Positions 23,217 through 36,373 of a DNA stretch of 64,000 nucleotides are shown here, one piece after another (the stretch's first letter is position 1; every line of letters begins with the position of its first letter). Source of the stretch: Inonotus obliquus (lineage: Eukaryota; Basidiomycota; Agaricomycetes; Hymenochaetales; Hymenochaetaceae); contig JAJHTX010000011.1 in NCBI GenBank assembly GCA_032164295.1, positions 868,001 to 932,000 on the forward strand, written 5' to 3'. Under the pieces are notes generated by a model. It was not told the DNA's origin, ran no database searches, and saw nothing but the letters and a program-made list of their open reading frames with translations. The translations under genes were made by a program, and so were the position numbers.

Positions 23217-25539
23217 TCAAAGCTTGGCTAATAGAAGGCCGAGGACGACGTAGATTATTGTAGCGGGTGGTGTGACGACGCAATATGACCAGAATATTGT
23301 ACGGCTAATGAGTCGTTCAAAGGCATCGCCGGATGCGGCTTGAGTGATCTGCGAATGTATTAATTAGTTATCTTGCGAATTGAGAATGCGGAAGACAGAT
23401 TTACTTGAGCGAGAGTTAGTGCAGGAGGCGAAGAAATCAATAAAACACCGGATACGACAAAGACAGGGCTACGCATGAAGAGTGATTAGCTTAGATCAAA
23501 TCGGAATTGAAAGAGGACTCACTCATCGAACAGCCTGGGGTTATCGTAGGTAGCGCCGATGGCCATAAGCGGCAGGAGTAACAGAGGAGTGATAACCATT
23601 CTCGCGATAATCGCGATCCAAACGGTCCGCGTTTCCCCTGGAAAAGATTTTGACGTTGCTTCTTTCTTCCCCGCTTTTGCCTTCCAGTTATCAAGTCGGC
23701 TAAGACGTAGCATTGTACTGCGCACGCTGCCGAAAAACGAGGTAGTGTCGCTTCTTTGGCTTGCATCTTGCTGTACCACACCATTCTCTTCCGTCTGTGC
23801 TTGCCCGTTCTCATGTGACACTTCGTCCTGCTTCTTCTCCTCTGTTGGCTTGTAGAAATAGGCACCGAGCACAACTAGTGTGATTGGGATTGAACAGTTT
23901 CCGGCAGCATTTAATGCACCTTTAATAGGGTTCATGTGGTAGTCGAGGGAATGTTGTAGGGAAGGAATGATCACCACTACGAACGATAGTAATGCGGCCC
24001 ATAATGGAACAGTCAAGAATTCGTTCAAGGCGCGCAGGAACTTCCGCACGCGATGACGAGCATGTCGGAGCACCTTGACTACGCGTGATCGGGGAGGTGC
24101 TGTGAGCAACCGTTGGTGCTGGTGCGTTGTTGAAGGAAGTTGCAGTGGTTCATCATATTCGGAATCCGACTCCGAGTCGTCCGGTAGACGGACGTTTGCT
24201 TCGAAGGGTGCCGCAAGCGTAGAAGATGAAGTATTGCTCGAAGCGGCGACAAGGTCAATAGTAGACCGCGTTGGTGTATTTGGAAAGGAGTAGAATACTC
24301 TAGATGCCGCCGGTGCATGATCGTGGTGGATCTGCACATGCTCGCTGAACCGAACTTCTTCTGACCCTCGCTTTTTAATCGGGGGACTGTCATCATCTGC
24401 CATATGAAATACGATTGAAGGCGTATGATCGTGTGAAGCCACTGTTGTATTTACATCATCCTCAATGTCGACCAGAAGCGGCTGGGCCTCTGGATTATCT
24501 CGATAACGATCCTGATCCAGAGTGTGTCGCTCGGTATCTGACCCTTCTGGGTCTGCCTGGGACAACAGATGAACTCCGTAGCTCCACCGAAGAACCATCC
24601 CCAACGTGCTTGATAAGACGAGATACGACAATGCGCGACCAAGCATCGCGCTTTCCGAGTCGTCGTCATCCCATTTTAAGTTAGGAACAGTGACAACCAG
24701 GCTCTGCATCAGTGCAATTGGTAGTGAGTTCGAGTTCATAAACATCGCCGCGGCAATGCCAAAATTCCTGGAGAAGGCGTAAATTTAGGAAGGCTTCCGG
24801 TGCCAAAGATACGTAGGCGTACCTCTGCGATTTCTTAAGGCGAAAGATAAGCCCGAGAATGTAAGCCACGATCATCGATACTACCGTGACAACGACGAAA
24901 AATAGAGGTATTATCCATAGTTCACGTAGTTTCGCTAGGAGGTGCAGAAATAATCAGCATCCGGCTGAAGAAACCGCAGAAAAAAGAAATAGATTTATGC
25001 CAGGGCAAGATGGGGTATTTCATTGACTATTGGTCGACGTTTGTATAGCCTGACGCATGGTCATGCCAAGCCAAGAACGAAAAGTGCGCAGTTCACGCGT
25101 CATCATACTCCACCTCCACGAAAGCACACACTCCTCGACAATTCGATTCCGGGAACCAGCCACCACGAAGCAAAAGCCCGCGAAGAGCACAGAAATGCAA
25201 AGAAGGTAGCATGTTGCCACTTACCGCGGGTTAGGGAGAACGCAACTTTTGAGAATAACAGCGCTGGGGTGAAGAGCGAGACATTGAGGCGGTTTAATTG
25301 CTGAAAATTTTCGCGAATAAGTTCTTTCTTCAGTAATAGGTGCACAATGTGCCTGAACCCACTTTCTGCGTCTTCTTATCAAGAATTCCCCTCTTGGCCA
25401 GAACATATCCTGCAACACACTGTAGAAAGACCTCTAGGATGGCCTAAGAAACGACGAATCAGTCGACATACCGCGGAGGCACGCTAGCAAGGCTACTCAC
25501 CTCGAAAACAGTCCTCAGAAGGATACCAATAGGTGCCAT
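23217..25539 (-). CDS. Auxin-efflux-carrier-like membrane transporter, paralogue A (582 aa)
   Basis: Member of the PIN/AEC membrane-transport family, related to yeast Ecm3-type proteins; in fungi probably in an internal or plasma membrane, substrate unproven. Minus-strand exons 5' to 3': 25539-25501, 25443-25363, 25300-25225, 24934-24823, 24767-23523, 23468-23405, 23348-23217. Residues 1-150 give five hydrophobic segments containing LFTPALLFSKVAFSL and AAAMFMNSNSLPIALMQSL, the family's conserved core. A cytoplasmic loop of about 240 residues, rich in Ser, Asp and His, follows. The C-terminal half (residues about 410-582) has five more membrane segments with CSIPITLVVLGAYFY and SPPALTLAQ. It lies 575 bp downstream of a tandem paralogue in the same orientation. 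An intron separates QK from QLN here that the paralogue lacks. Confidence 0.92.
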
Positions 25540-26113
25540 AAATGAGCACGGTGAGAAGGTGGTGATGGTAGAAGAACAATTCGGAGACAACACGCTTGGT
25601 ACCAATAACGCCCGAGACGTCGATCCATGCGTGACGTACGCGGATGGTCGCGCACGTGCGTGTCCGTTTCAGATCACACTGCTTTTCCACAATCCGACTA
25701 TTTTCATCTATCTGATCCGACTTCCGATCAGTCTTCTGGCAGAAGAAAAAGAACTGAAAGACTTGGAAGAAAATAACAATCTATACCTACACTACGCATC
25801 GAGGCGAAGTACAGTCACAGTCTAAGCTTAGCGAGTCAAAACATAACCGAGTAAAAGCGTCAGAACACCGTAACGCTACATTGTCTGATAATGGAGTAGC
25901 GTGAAAATGATAGCAAAGAAACTATATGAGGGATTAAAAACAGAACAGAGGAGCTCGGTTATTGTATCTATGTGCCTCTATAGAGAACGGAAGGTCTATG
26001 TGATGGTGCCAGTGAATGGCAACCGGAATATGAAACAAAGAAACTATTTATGAGAAGCGATTGGTCGCTGTGAAAATGGAAGAACGGAGAGAAACAGATA
26101 CCGCACCGTCTTT
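25540..26113. other. Promoter region between the two AEC genes
   Basis: The interval carries the 5' leader of paralogue A and the 3' flank of paralogue B. No other gene is seen; the frames present are antisense or random. Confidence 0.4.
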
Positions 26114-27975
26114 TCACATCTTGGCCAAAAGGAGGGCAATGACGACGTAGATAATTGTGACAGGGGTCAGAACAATGCAGTACGCATAGAAGATGGTGAT
26201 ACTGAGTAAGCGTTCAAACCCGTCGCTCGCGCCATTCTTACTTGACATCTATATTTGAAAGGTGTTTATAGTGAGCTTTTGGAGCTGGGAGCTGCAAAGA
26301 TTGCATAATACGACTTACCTGAGCGAGCGTCAGAGCGACCGGCGCAGAAACGAGGAGCACATTGGAAACAACGAATACCGGACTAGGATAGATGCATGAG
26401 TCAGTAGAGGAAATGGGCAAGCTTATCGCCTAAAACGTACTCGGCAAAGACATTCGGAACATTGGATCGAATGAACACGAGCATCAGCGGAAGTACGACT
26501 AGCGGGCAGAGTATTTGACGAGAAATAACCGCAATGAAGATAGTGCGTTTCTCTCCCGGTTGCATGCGTTTCTCTACCTTCGGTCTTCCTGTTTCGGACC
26601 GACGGAAGCGGAACGCATTGCGCAACCTCTCTTTGAGAGGAGGTACGACTGTTCCCTTGGGCGGAGGCGTATAGAAGTATGCACCAAGAACGACCAACGT
26701 GAGTGGGATAGAACAATCGCCTGCCATTTCGAGTGCCGTGCGCAAGGGTGGCATGTGGTTGGAGACAAGGTCCTGAACGGGCGGAATAAGGGCGATTATT
26801 ATAGCCAACAGCGCCGCCCAGAGTGGCATGGTCATGAAATCATAGAAGCCACGCCAGAATCGTTTCAAGGCTGCCAGGATGCGTTGCAATCGCGTAACCG
26901 GATTCTGCTCGACGATGGGCTCGAGCTGGGGTTTCGACTCAAAAGTAATTTGCTGAGAGATCGGGGCAAGAGTCGCTGAAGAGCTCTTTGTCGAAAGAGG
27001 CATGGCCGCGTGTGATGGCTCAAGAGTTACTGTTGATATCGCAGGGAGAGTAGCAGTGGATCTGGCTGGCTCATCGGACAAGTAGAACTGCGCTCCATCT
27101 CCTTGCCTGGTCGATTGTTCCCGACTATTCTCCCTGGTTATTGTAACGACTGAGGGTGAGCGACTATGAGAAAGAGGGGCGGAATTATTATCGGCCAATG
27201 CGTCCTTTGGGTGCTGCTGAGACTCTAAATCGAGTCTCTTCCCGTCGTCAGATTGTTCAGATGAGGTATCGTCAGCTCTCTCGAGAATCTTCACACCAAA
27301 GCTCCATCGCGCGATGTTACCTAGTGTGCTAAAGAGGACGAGATACGTGAGAGCGCGGCCAAGCATGGCTTCTTGGGTGTCATCGTCATTCCACTTTAAC
27401 TCCGATACTGTACCAATCAAGCTCTGCATGAGCGCAATTGGTAGAGAGTTTGAGTTCATGAACATAGCCGCAGACATGGCGAAGTACCTGAACTAGCATG
27501 AACAACGGTAACTGTGCAAATAGTTCGCAACGTACCTGTGTGCTGGCTTCACCCGACACAGCAAGCCCATGAGGAAGGCGACACCAGCGGAAACCACGGT
27601 AATAATGATGAATAAGATGGGTATTATCCATAGTTCCCGTAGTTGATCTACGGCGCAGTAGCAATTAGAGGGAGAGTGGGGACAATGGTACGCAACAGCC
27701 ACTCACTAGCGGTAAGGGAGAAAGCCACTTTTGTGAAGAGTAGTGCAGGGGTAAAGATCGACGTGTTCAGTTGGTTGATTTGCTTTCGGGTCTGTTTGTT
27801 GAGGATGTCCATACGACCAAGAATGTACCCAGCAAGGCAAAGAAGGAAAACCTGAGCAATGGCCTAAGAGAATGCAGCAGTTTCAGTCAGTAACGGTGAA
27901 GGATTAATCAGGTCTCGATAGATGGAACGTTACCAAAAGGACGGTCCCGACCAGCAGGAGGATGTTAGCTGCCAT
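26114..27975 (-). CDS. Auxin-efflux-carrier-like membrane transporter, paralogue B (518 aa)
   Basis: Tandem paralogue of the preceding carrier. Minus-strand exons 5' to 3': 27975-27934, 27863-27707, 27647-27536, 27487-26441, 26382-26319, 26248-26114. Conserved blocks match paralogue A: SIFTPALLFTKVAFSLT, AAMFMNSNSLPIALMQSL, then a shorter loop of about 190 polar residues with many Ser/Thr/Arg, then CSIPLTLVVLGAYFY and APVALTLAQ. The loop is almost unalignable between the copies while membrane segments are strongly conserved, the usual pattern in this family. The exon covering residues 15-66 is continuous, whereas paralogue A has a 62-nt intron there. Start chosen as the first ATG opening a hydrophobic segment directly before a conserved splice site. 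Confidence 0.92.
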
Positions 27976-29819
27976 TGCAGAAAGGAGTGGAAGAGAAACG
28001 TTGAGTCTCGGAGTACGACCTCTATCGTACAATTCCTTTTTATTATTGAGCTAGCGCAGTGGCTGGTTCGCGAGTTTCAGGGTCACCGGTTGAGGTGGTT
28101 GAACGAAATCTAGCGTCTCGCTTGATATGTTTTATACTCTTATCCGTATGTCATTTCTTGGAATTCCTGTTTCCTTTCGCTTCTCGCTTTTTTGTCCTTC
28201 GTAATAGGCTTTCCTTTTCTTTTTGTAACACGCTTGGAAAGGTCCGTGAAAACTGCAGATAGGACGCGCGAGTCGTTCTTGGCAGTATTCATAGACGTGT
28301 AGGCAAATTCCCTCGATCTCGATATGGCCCTCGGAAAGCCACTTCCGTGAAGTTATAGGCCATCCAATTCGAGAATTCTGTATCCGAAAAAAGCATATGT
28401 GGTGCATCGCCTATTCATGCCAAGACTTCTAGTGGGAGGGAAGATGCTCGCGTAGTATGCTTCTTCCGCTTGCATGGAAAATCGACTGACAAGACTCACC
28501 TCTTAAATTCTTAATGTAAAGTTTCCGTCATCGTTCTTTTCACATCTCAAAGTTTGCTGGCCTCATTCCCACAATGCGACAGCGCCTCGTAAGGAGAGCT
28601 CGGATCAAGATATGTGATGTGGCCTGCAACGGTGAAAAAAGATTAGAGAGACACATGCATTCGTTGTCAATGAATGATAGTTTAGGGAACAACCCTGCCA
28701 TTGATACAAGGGTTCGGGCAACGAGAGCCAATAGCGATGGCACCCTTGAAAGGTCTTGGCTGTGATCGAAGAAGATAGCGCAGCGTGAATGTCGGGTGCG
28801 AATGCCGGCCGCGCACCTGAGAACGCAATCCATTCTCTTCAAAGATAAGGAAAGGATCGCACACGACTCTGCCAAGACAGCTGCGGATGTTAAATCGCAA
28901 GCCGCACGTAACGTTGCATTGCTCTTGTTTAGTAAAGCAAATTTTAGGAATCCTGTGCTGACAAGCGAACACTGTTGTTGTGGCTAATTCGGGAGCGATA
29001 TTGAATTATTGGTTGACCTTCATAGTATGTGAACCGCCTTGAGTATGTTGGACTTGGACACTTCGGGTGCAAGGGGACAAAGGAGCTCAGCTGACATCGT
29101 CGATAAGGCCCGCTTCGGCCACGAAAGTTTGCCTGGCGAAGTTCAAGGGATACGCAAAGAAAAGCGTCCCGACTTCCCGACTAACTGCCAAGCTCTGGAG
29201 AACCTAGTGGTCATCAAGCACGACATATGCTATTGCCACGGCGCGTCGGCGCTTCGAGTAACCTCCGACCTGTTCGTGAAGAGGTGGTATCTCTCCAGTG
29301 AGATCAATTGTACGAATCGCAAACTCAGAGCATGGGAGTGTCATCATTACTTACCTACGAAGCGTGTCTTCTCACGCTAAAGTACCTTCCGCCGTTAAAA
29401 GTCGCGCCGCTCATCTCTGCGGTGGCCGCATTGTGTTGGCACACCGATGGCCTATCGTCATGGCTGGTCGATTACTGAATTTCCGGGCTGGTTGCTCCGA
29501 GATCGGTGTGACTGTTCGCTAAAAACTCACATTCGAGAAGCCAATTAGGTTACAATCACTCTTCGTTGAGTCTTGGCAAACATCCGGGCGCAAAGAAGTA
29601 TCATACACCCTCGAGACATGGCGTACAAAATTTTCAAGAAGTCATGCAAGGCAACCAAGGTGCATAGCGGATCAAAACACGATTGTTTGTTCCCACGGTA
29701 ATTCGCTCGACCGACCAGATTCGTCAGTTGAAATCAATTGGAAAGGGTAAAGATAAAAGGGCACAGATACAGGAGGTATAATAATAATACAAGGATCAGA
29801 ACGCGTATCAACAACCGTT
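27976..29819. other. 1.8-kb spacer between the AEC pair and histone H2A
   Basis: No gene can be supported. Frames up to 113 codons occur (29039-29380 plus, 28540-28875 minus), but they lack domains and consistent splice structure. The first 150 nt next to 27975 are probably the 5' leader and promoter of AEC paralogue B; the end near 29819 is the H2A 3' flank. Confidence 0.4.
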
Positions 29820-30391
<572 letters not shown>

Positions 30392-30729
30392 TGTTGTTAT
30401 TGGATTGTTGTTTGAAGTTAAGGTGTTGGTAGGTTGTGATAGGTGAGCTCGAAGGGCGTGGACGCGGGCGGGAAAAGTTGAAAGACAAACAGGCGTTCTG
30501 GCTCACTTTTATAAGGCGGGAACGTGGCTGTGCAAGAATTTGACCATGGAACAAAACACCGCAGAAACGCGCGTTACTTGTTGAGTCACACCGTGAAGTA
30601 ACGCGACTTGACCAAACAACAACAAAGTCAATCGCGCTTTAAATACGACGCGGCTCGAGGAGACGTGTATCTATATCTCCCCACGCGCCCCTCCGTATAA
30701 GTTTACTCTCATCTTTCACCCCGATCACA
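30392..30729. promoter_or_regulatory. Divergent H2A-H2B promoter
   Basis: The 338-bp interval serves both histone genes. A TATA-like TATAAAA on the minus strand lies at 30507-30513 for H2A, and a TTTAAATA on the plus strand at 30638-30645 for H2B. Between them is a perfect 10-bp inverted repeat CGCGTTACTT (30570-30579) and AAGTAACGCG (30596-30605). Its 16-bp centre holds TGAGTCA (30582-30588), the AP-1/Gcn4-type bZIP site. The symmetric placement suits co-ordinate S-phase control of both genes; the binding factor is unknown. Confidence 0.6.
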
Positions 30730-31325
30730 ATGGCACCCAAACCTGCTTCGACCGCCGGCAAAGCACCTACTGCCTCAAAGGCTCCAGCAAAGACGACCAC
30801 TGGCGACAAGCCCGCTGCGAAGACCGCAAAGAAGACAGCGGCAGCTGACGGAGAGAAGAAGAAGAAGCGCAAAGTCCGCAAGGAGACTTACGCCTCGTAT
30901 ATCTACAAAGGTAAGCTTAGTTACTTGACTTTCTCAGTCGATGCTGCTGACTCGGTAATTCCCAGTCCTCAAGCAGGTACACCCTGACACTGGTATCTCC
31001 AACAAGGCGATGGCCATCCTTAATTCATTCGTCAACGATATCTTTGAGCGAATTGCCACTGAGGCTTCCAGTACGTCCTTTGCTTCTGGCATCTTTGATT
31101 CGTTTCGCTTATTGTTTGTGATGCAGAACTCGCGCAGTATTCCAAGAAGTCGACTATCTCTTCGCGAGAAATTCAGACTTCCGTACGACTCATCCTACCT
31201 GGCGAACTCGCTAAGCATGCCATCTCTGAGGGAACAAAATCAGTGACGAAGGTTAGTCTCAGTTGATCTGTTTCTTCGAAACTACGCTAAAATCCCATTA
31301 GTTCTCAAGCGTGAATGCGAAGTAA
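30730..31325 (+). CDS. H2B: Histone H2B (144 aa)
   Basis: Core nucleosome histone. Exons 30730-30910, 30966-31070, 31127-31251, 31302-31325. The N-tail (residues 1-50) is Lys/Ala/Pro-rich with [12 protein letters not shown]. The histone fold includes [35 protein letters not shown] and [19 protein letters not shown]. The C-terminal helix contains SEGTKSVTK, with the lysine that is ubiquitinated in other H2Bs, and ends FSSVNAK, slightly longer than the common TSS end. Partner of the adjacent H2A. Confidence 0.97.
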
Positions 31326-33526
31326 ACTTGTTCTGTTCTTCGGGATGCTGTACCACTATGCTTGTGTAGTCTACTGATTTATTTATCCATTATCTCCTGG
31401 TCCCATTGGACCTCGGTTACCCATTCATTAATCGTGTGCATAAACGACTCTTGAACCATCTTTGTTTCATGGCTCACGCATCGAAAGTCTCGTTCGCGCG
31501 ACTGCCTTTTGTTTGTCAAACACTTGCTTTAGGAATGGTCGCATCCTTTTGTCATGCTCTGGTGATTTCCTCAACTTGTCGACTGAAGGTCAAGATACTT
31601 GGATTAACACTTGAATGGTGCGCGTACCACAACGTTTCGTTTCTACATAAAACCTTGTCTTGGACCCCACGGTGTAAGTCTGCGAATAGAGTCTTGAACC
31701 CAAATAACTTGGACCTGACAGACGTTTCTTTTGGTCTTTCACAGCATCTGGGACCAACTTTGACCTCCTTCAGTCTTGCTCGGGGGCGCCGACATGGAAG
31801 GACAGTATCCGTGACACTTCCCAGTTATCCATTCGCACATGTTGGAGCCCAGTAACTCGGCTAGATGACTCGGTAATAGTAACTACCTGAATACTCAAGC
31901 GCCGGACTGGTCGACATAAGAGCAATTACATTTCATCTTCGATAGACAGCAATCGTCCCGAATTCGTATCGCTCACAGCCTTTCGAGTTACTTCGCCTAT
32001 TGTCTGTCTCTAACATCCACTCTTTCGTCTTTGAGTGTTGCTAACTGACCTTGCTTTGAGCAGGTGTTAGCGATGACAAAGCAGGTCCCTGGTGTACTCG
32101 TCAGAGACTCCACCCAAACGACCGTAGCGTATATTACCGTTGATGGCCTTCAGCTGAAGTACGAGGCATCTCGTCGATAATGCAACCTTTCACGTCCGCG
32201 AACGCGACTCTCTCTTACAAGAACAAGTCTGACCTGGAGGGTATGCACAACCTTTATGGTAGCATCGGAACGTCAAAGTTCGATCTTACGTTCGATAATG
32301 GAGTCAATCACTGGTGATATCAATTCGCCCTTGCTTCAGAACTCGTCTGATGTATCTGGGAACGGCGCCTGGCTTTAGTACGTTCCTCCCTTTTCCCCTT
32401 TGACTCGAAATAGGGAGTTGATGTGTTTCTAGTACCTAACTTCTGTGAGAAGGTGGACAAGTTAGTTCGAATGCCAGAGTGGAACAATGATTTCCTGTGA
32501 AATAGATATTGATTTACTTGGTATGGATATCGAAGAACGCACATATTCCTGGTCACCATTGACCAAGCTGCATCGAGAGTTGAACGGAGTATAGGATCTG
32601 ATCGACGAGCAACAATCTTGTACAGTCGTCATTTGGGTAGCCTGCGCCAGTCGGTCCACATTGTACGGTCTGACCTCGGCAAGTGCGTCAATACAAGTTG
32701 CCTATATTCTCCCTTGTAAAACCCATGCGGTTAGGAAGATGCAACTATTCTCAGTGCACCAGTTGCCCCTGACACGTCGAACACAGTATGTACGTTGCGC
32801 CTTGTAGGTAAAGCATCTATCGTGTGCTGTTCTATCATTGTGGCTCTAATTTGAGAGGAAGGCGAAGAAGATCGTGGTCCACGTGGCCAAGCTAGCCGAC
32901 GGCACGCACCAAGGCCCATGTCCTCTACTGCCGACTGCCACCACACATCATTCTGCCTACCCAGGGGCGACTATCACGTTCATAGATTGGATGCCATGTG
33001 CAGAGTATTTGCGAAGAATTCTCTGAGTGTGATGCTCACACGGTATCTTATCCCTTTCTGGGGTGCTTTCTCCCTTGCCTGGTCCTAAAGTGCGCTTCGC
33101 AGAGCCCGCCAGCTCACCATTCGCCGTCACACGACTATCGGCTAAGGAGACTTTCAATAACGATTACATGTCCGTCTCTTGTTTTCTATTTTATGCTCAT
33201 GGTTGATCATTTGGAAGTATACCTAACGTCTTCTGAACTTAATCTGCGTGTCTTCTTCGCGTACCGTCGTTCGACCTGACTGTTCTATAAACGATTTATT
33301 TCCGACGCGTTCTACCATTATAATGAAGAAGTGCGGTGGAAGTCTATATATTTGGGTGCTTTCGATCTGGACAGGTCTGCACGAGTGGTTACTCGCTCCT
33401 TTGCCGCTCTTTTCTTCCCTCGTCGAGGTTACTCCGGACAACTGGTCCTCTCCCCACTCGTTTTCCCATCGCTTGCGTCGCTCCTTTTATTGACGCGCTC
33501 TTATCTCTCTGGTCCCATAACGTGCC
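31326..33526. other. 2.2-kb spacer between H2B and the GH47 gene
   Basis: No gene can be established. A short plus-strand frame around 32065-32180 encodes about 36 residues (QVPGVLVRDSTQTTVAYITV in its middle) bounded by a possible intron acceptor and a TAA, which could be the 3' exon of a small or decayed gene. Frames at 31406-31855 and 33331-33687 have no recognisable domain. Confidence 0.35.
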
Positions 33527-35955
33527 ATGTTTACAAGGTACAAGCGTGTGCTGCTCGCGTTATTCGCTTTCGCCAGCGTTTCCAGCGCTGGACCAGTACA
33601 GAAGCCTGGCTTGCGGGTGCCTTCGGATGCTACCAAGAATGCAGAGCTCATAAAATCCATGTTTGTCGAATCGTACGAGACGTATAGGTGAGTTCTTCTT
33701 GTGCTCTTCCGCATCTTTTTACCACGCAATCGTGAACGTGTTATTCTGACATTTCTTTGAAAACTGTAGAAAGTTCGCGTTCGGCCATGATGACCTTCAG
33801 CCAGTCAGCTTAACCTTCAATGACGGGCGTAATGGCTGGGGTGCAACTATCATCGATGCTATGCCCACTATGGCCATCATGGGCTTGGATGTGAGCAGTC
33901 TACTATCTAATTAGAAACAACATCGATAGCTCATCGCTCTATTCGAATCGTATTCATTAGGAACTTTTCAATGAGGCCTTGAATTTCAGTGCCAATATTG
34001 ACTTTAGTAGGTCACAAGTCGATGAGACCGTTAGGTTTGTCCGTTTTCGAGAAGCGCATCGAAAATTTGCTCATATAGATGCGGGTAGTGTGTTCGAGAC
34101 CACAATCCGATACCTTGGAGGCCTTCTGAGCGCCTTCGAACTCACCGGATCGCAACATCATGTGCTGGTCGAGAAGGCGAAGCAAGTTACCGATAAAATG
34201 GCATTCGCTTGGGTTGGGGTAAGTGTACTCCTCATGGGCATCCTCCTATTAATAACTGTTCTAACCTGGACGACCTTCTTTTGGTGTTGCCGACGTGATG
34301 TCGCTTAGGATAACGCTATACCTTTTGGATTTCTGAACTTCACAACGAATCGACCAGTAATCAGCACTGTATGCTAGATTATTTCATGTGTCATGAAGCA
34401 TTATATCTTACCAAATATGCTAGACGAACATTGCGGAAGCTGGAACGGTATGTTTCTAAATCATCTTCGCACGCGCTTCCTCACGTGTATGCGATACTAT
34501 CCATAGCTAACACTAGAGTGGTCTTTGCTGTCGTACGTGCTACTTCGTTCCTCTTGACTGCAAGGAGAAAGCCTAAGATACACACAGGAAGCTCACTGGT
34601 AACGACACGTACCGAAATCTTGCCGAAAAATCCGTTCGGCAGATTATCAGCCTCGAAGATCCACTTCCTGGTCTCGCTGCACAGTGCATCGATCCATCAA
34701 CAGGGGAGTTTACCTGTGGATACGTCGTGCGTTTGCTATCTCTTCGGCATGCCTCCGGAGTATTGACAGTCATCTATTAGACATGGGGCGGGGGCAGTGA
34801 CAGCTATTTCGAGTACCTGATCAAGTATGCGTTGTTGTCTGGAACATCGGATCCTATCTTCACCGATACATGGCGATTGGCTGTCGACTCATCCATCAAG
34901 GTTCTATTAGATGTACGTGGTGCACCAATTCAGTATCGCTGCCAGATGCTCATCCAAGAAAACCTTCTTACCCTTTCTAGACATCTACCGTAGGGAACCA
35001 CACCTACCTTGCAGATTTTGACAGTAACCGTCAAATCCGCCACATTGGATCACATCTTGCATGCTTCCACGGCGGGAACTGGCTCCTAGGAGGAAGACTG
35101 CTTAATAATGATACTATCGTTAACATTGGGCTTGAGCTCACCGAGGCCTGTTGGAATACGTATCAGAGCACTGCGTGAGTAACTTATGATATCATTCACG
35201 TTGAAGACTTGACCCATACCGTCCTGTCTTTAGTACTGGAATCGGTCCCGAAGCCTTCGCTTGGATATCGCCAGAAGGTGACTTCACGGGAGGGAATGCG
35301 CCTTCTGCGGCCGACTTACAGTTCTATGACGAACATGGCTTCTACATCAGGGATGGTGCTTCTCAGTACATTCTTCGTCCAGAAGTGCTTGAAAGTAACT
35401 TCTATGCCTGGCGCGTGACTGGGGACAAAAAATACTTGGACCGTGCCCTTGCTGCGGCTAATAGCCTGAATGATTTCTGCAAGGTCAACAAAGCATTTGC
35501 AGGGCTAGAGGATGTTGGGTCGAGAAACTCGGAATTCATTGACGACACGCAAAGTTTCTTCTTTGCTGAAGTACTGAAATATCTGTGCGTATACACGCCC
35601 TCAACATTCCTAGTTCAGTCTCTGACTCGTTAATTTCGTGTAGATTCCTCACGTTCGATGATCCCGAGCACATCAGTCTTGATAACTGTAGGTTCTCCAG
35701 TTCTAACTGGAGTACTCAGTGGATACTAATTGTACTGTGCTTTTGTTATGCTCAGTCGTTTTCAATACAGAAGCGCAACCTTTCCGCATCGACAGGATTT
35801 CGTTACCAGAGAGCGGGGAGCTAGAAATCCCGCCTCCTGTTACGCTAAACTTCAGCGAAACCGTCCAGGATTTCCCAGAGGTCAGTGCGAACCCGAACAT
35901 GCCGAAGCAGATTGTAGAAATTATTCATGGGGATGATGGAACTGATGGGCAGTGA
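33527..35955 (+). CDS. Class I alpha-1,2-mannosidase, glycoside hydrolase family 47 (551 aa)
   Basis: Trims alpha-1,2-linked mannose from N-glycans in the secretory pathway, or secreted. Thirteen exons: 33527-33687, 33770-33890, 33961-34034, 34089-34218, 34309-34368, 34424-34447, 34507-34532, 34588-34726, 34781-34912, 34981-35174, 35234-35584, 35644-35687, 35756-35955. A cleavable signal peptide is likely at residues 1-21. GH47 blocks follow in order: FAFGHDDLQPVS, SVFETTIRYLGGLLSA, NIAEAGTLTLEW, TWGGGSDSYFEYLIKYA, GSHLACFHGGNWLLGG and ELTEACW (the conserved disulfide cysteines), RPEVLESNFYAWR, FVFNTEAQPFR (calcium-binding Thr). The acids in ETTIR, SDSYFEYL and RPEVLE are the family's catalytic positions. 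No ER-retention signal or membrane helix is seen, so it is more like the soluble fungal 1,2-mannosidases than ER-resident Mns1. The family's TEAHP reads TEAQP. Confidence 0.94.
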
Positions 35956-36181
35956 TAAGCTGGCTGAGCAGAGTAGTAGAAGAGCGCATGAATTAGCTCG
36001 CGGACCTTTAAGTTGGACAGTCGTTTTTTCTGTGGACAATCTAGACTGGTATGACCCGTTACAATTGTGAATTGATCCAACGGACTGATGGTAATGAGTG
36101 ATCTGCGTGAAGGAACGTAAGGAGGGCTTACTGATGGAAGAAGAACAGGTTTGATTCGCCTCAAGCAGCTTGAGACTCTGA

Positions 36182-36373
36182 GGCCCCGCTCGGCTGCACC
36201 TGTTAGCTAACTTTTTGGCGTATGGGAAAGTTGCTAAGCGAGGTTAGCTAACAGGAAGTGACAAAAAGCGTGACGCGATGGATCGCATTGCCTGCAAAAG
36301 AGCCCTGTGACAGCCTGTGACAAGTCAATTAACGGGGCTCCCCGTTAGCTAACAGGTGCAGCCGAGCGGGGCC
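36182..36373. mobile_element. 192-bp MITE with perfect 30-bp terminal inverted repeats
   Basis: Left terminus 36182-36211 and right terminus 36344-36373 are perfect inverted repeats, beginning GGCCCCGCTCGGCTGCACCT and ending GTTAGCTAAC. A TGA duplication flanks the element (36179-36181 and 36374-36376). The palindrome GTTAGCTAAC occurs a third time internally at 36243-36252. There is no coding capacity. The 3-bp target site and size fit a Harbinger/PIF-type MITE, but the superfamily is not proven. It sits in the 544-bp gap between the GH47 stop and the condensin start. Confidence 0.88.

Noticed and set aside
26515..26979. 154-codon plus-strand frame across AEC paralogue B
   Set aside because: Antisense shadow of the conserved carrier exon.
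32065..32180. Short plus-strand exon-like frame after H2B
   Set aside because: Only about 36 codons, no upstream exons or family could be matched; mentioned in the spacer entry only.
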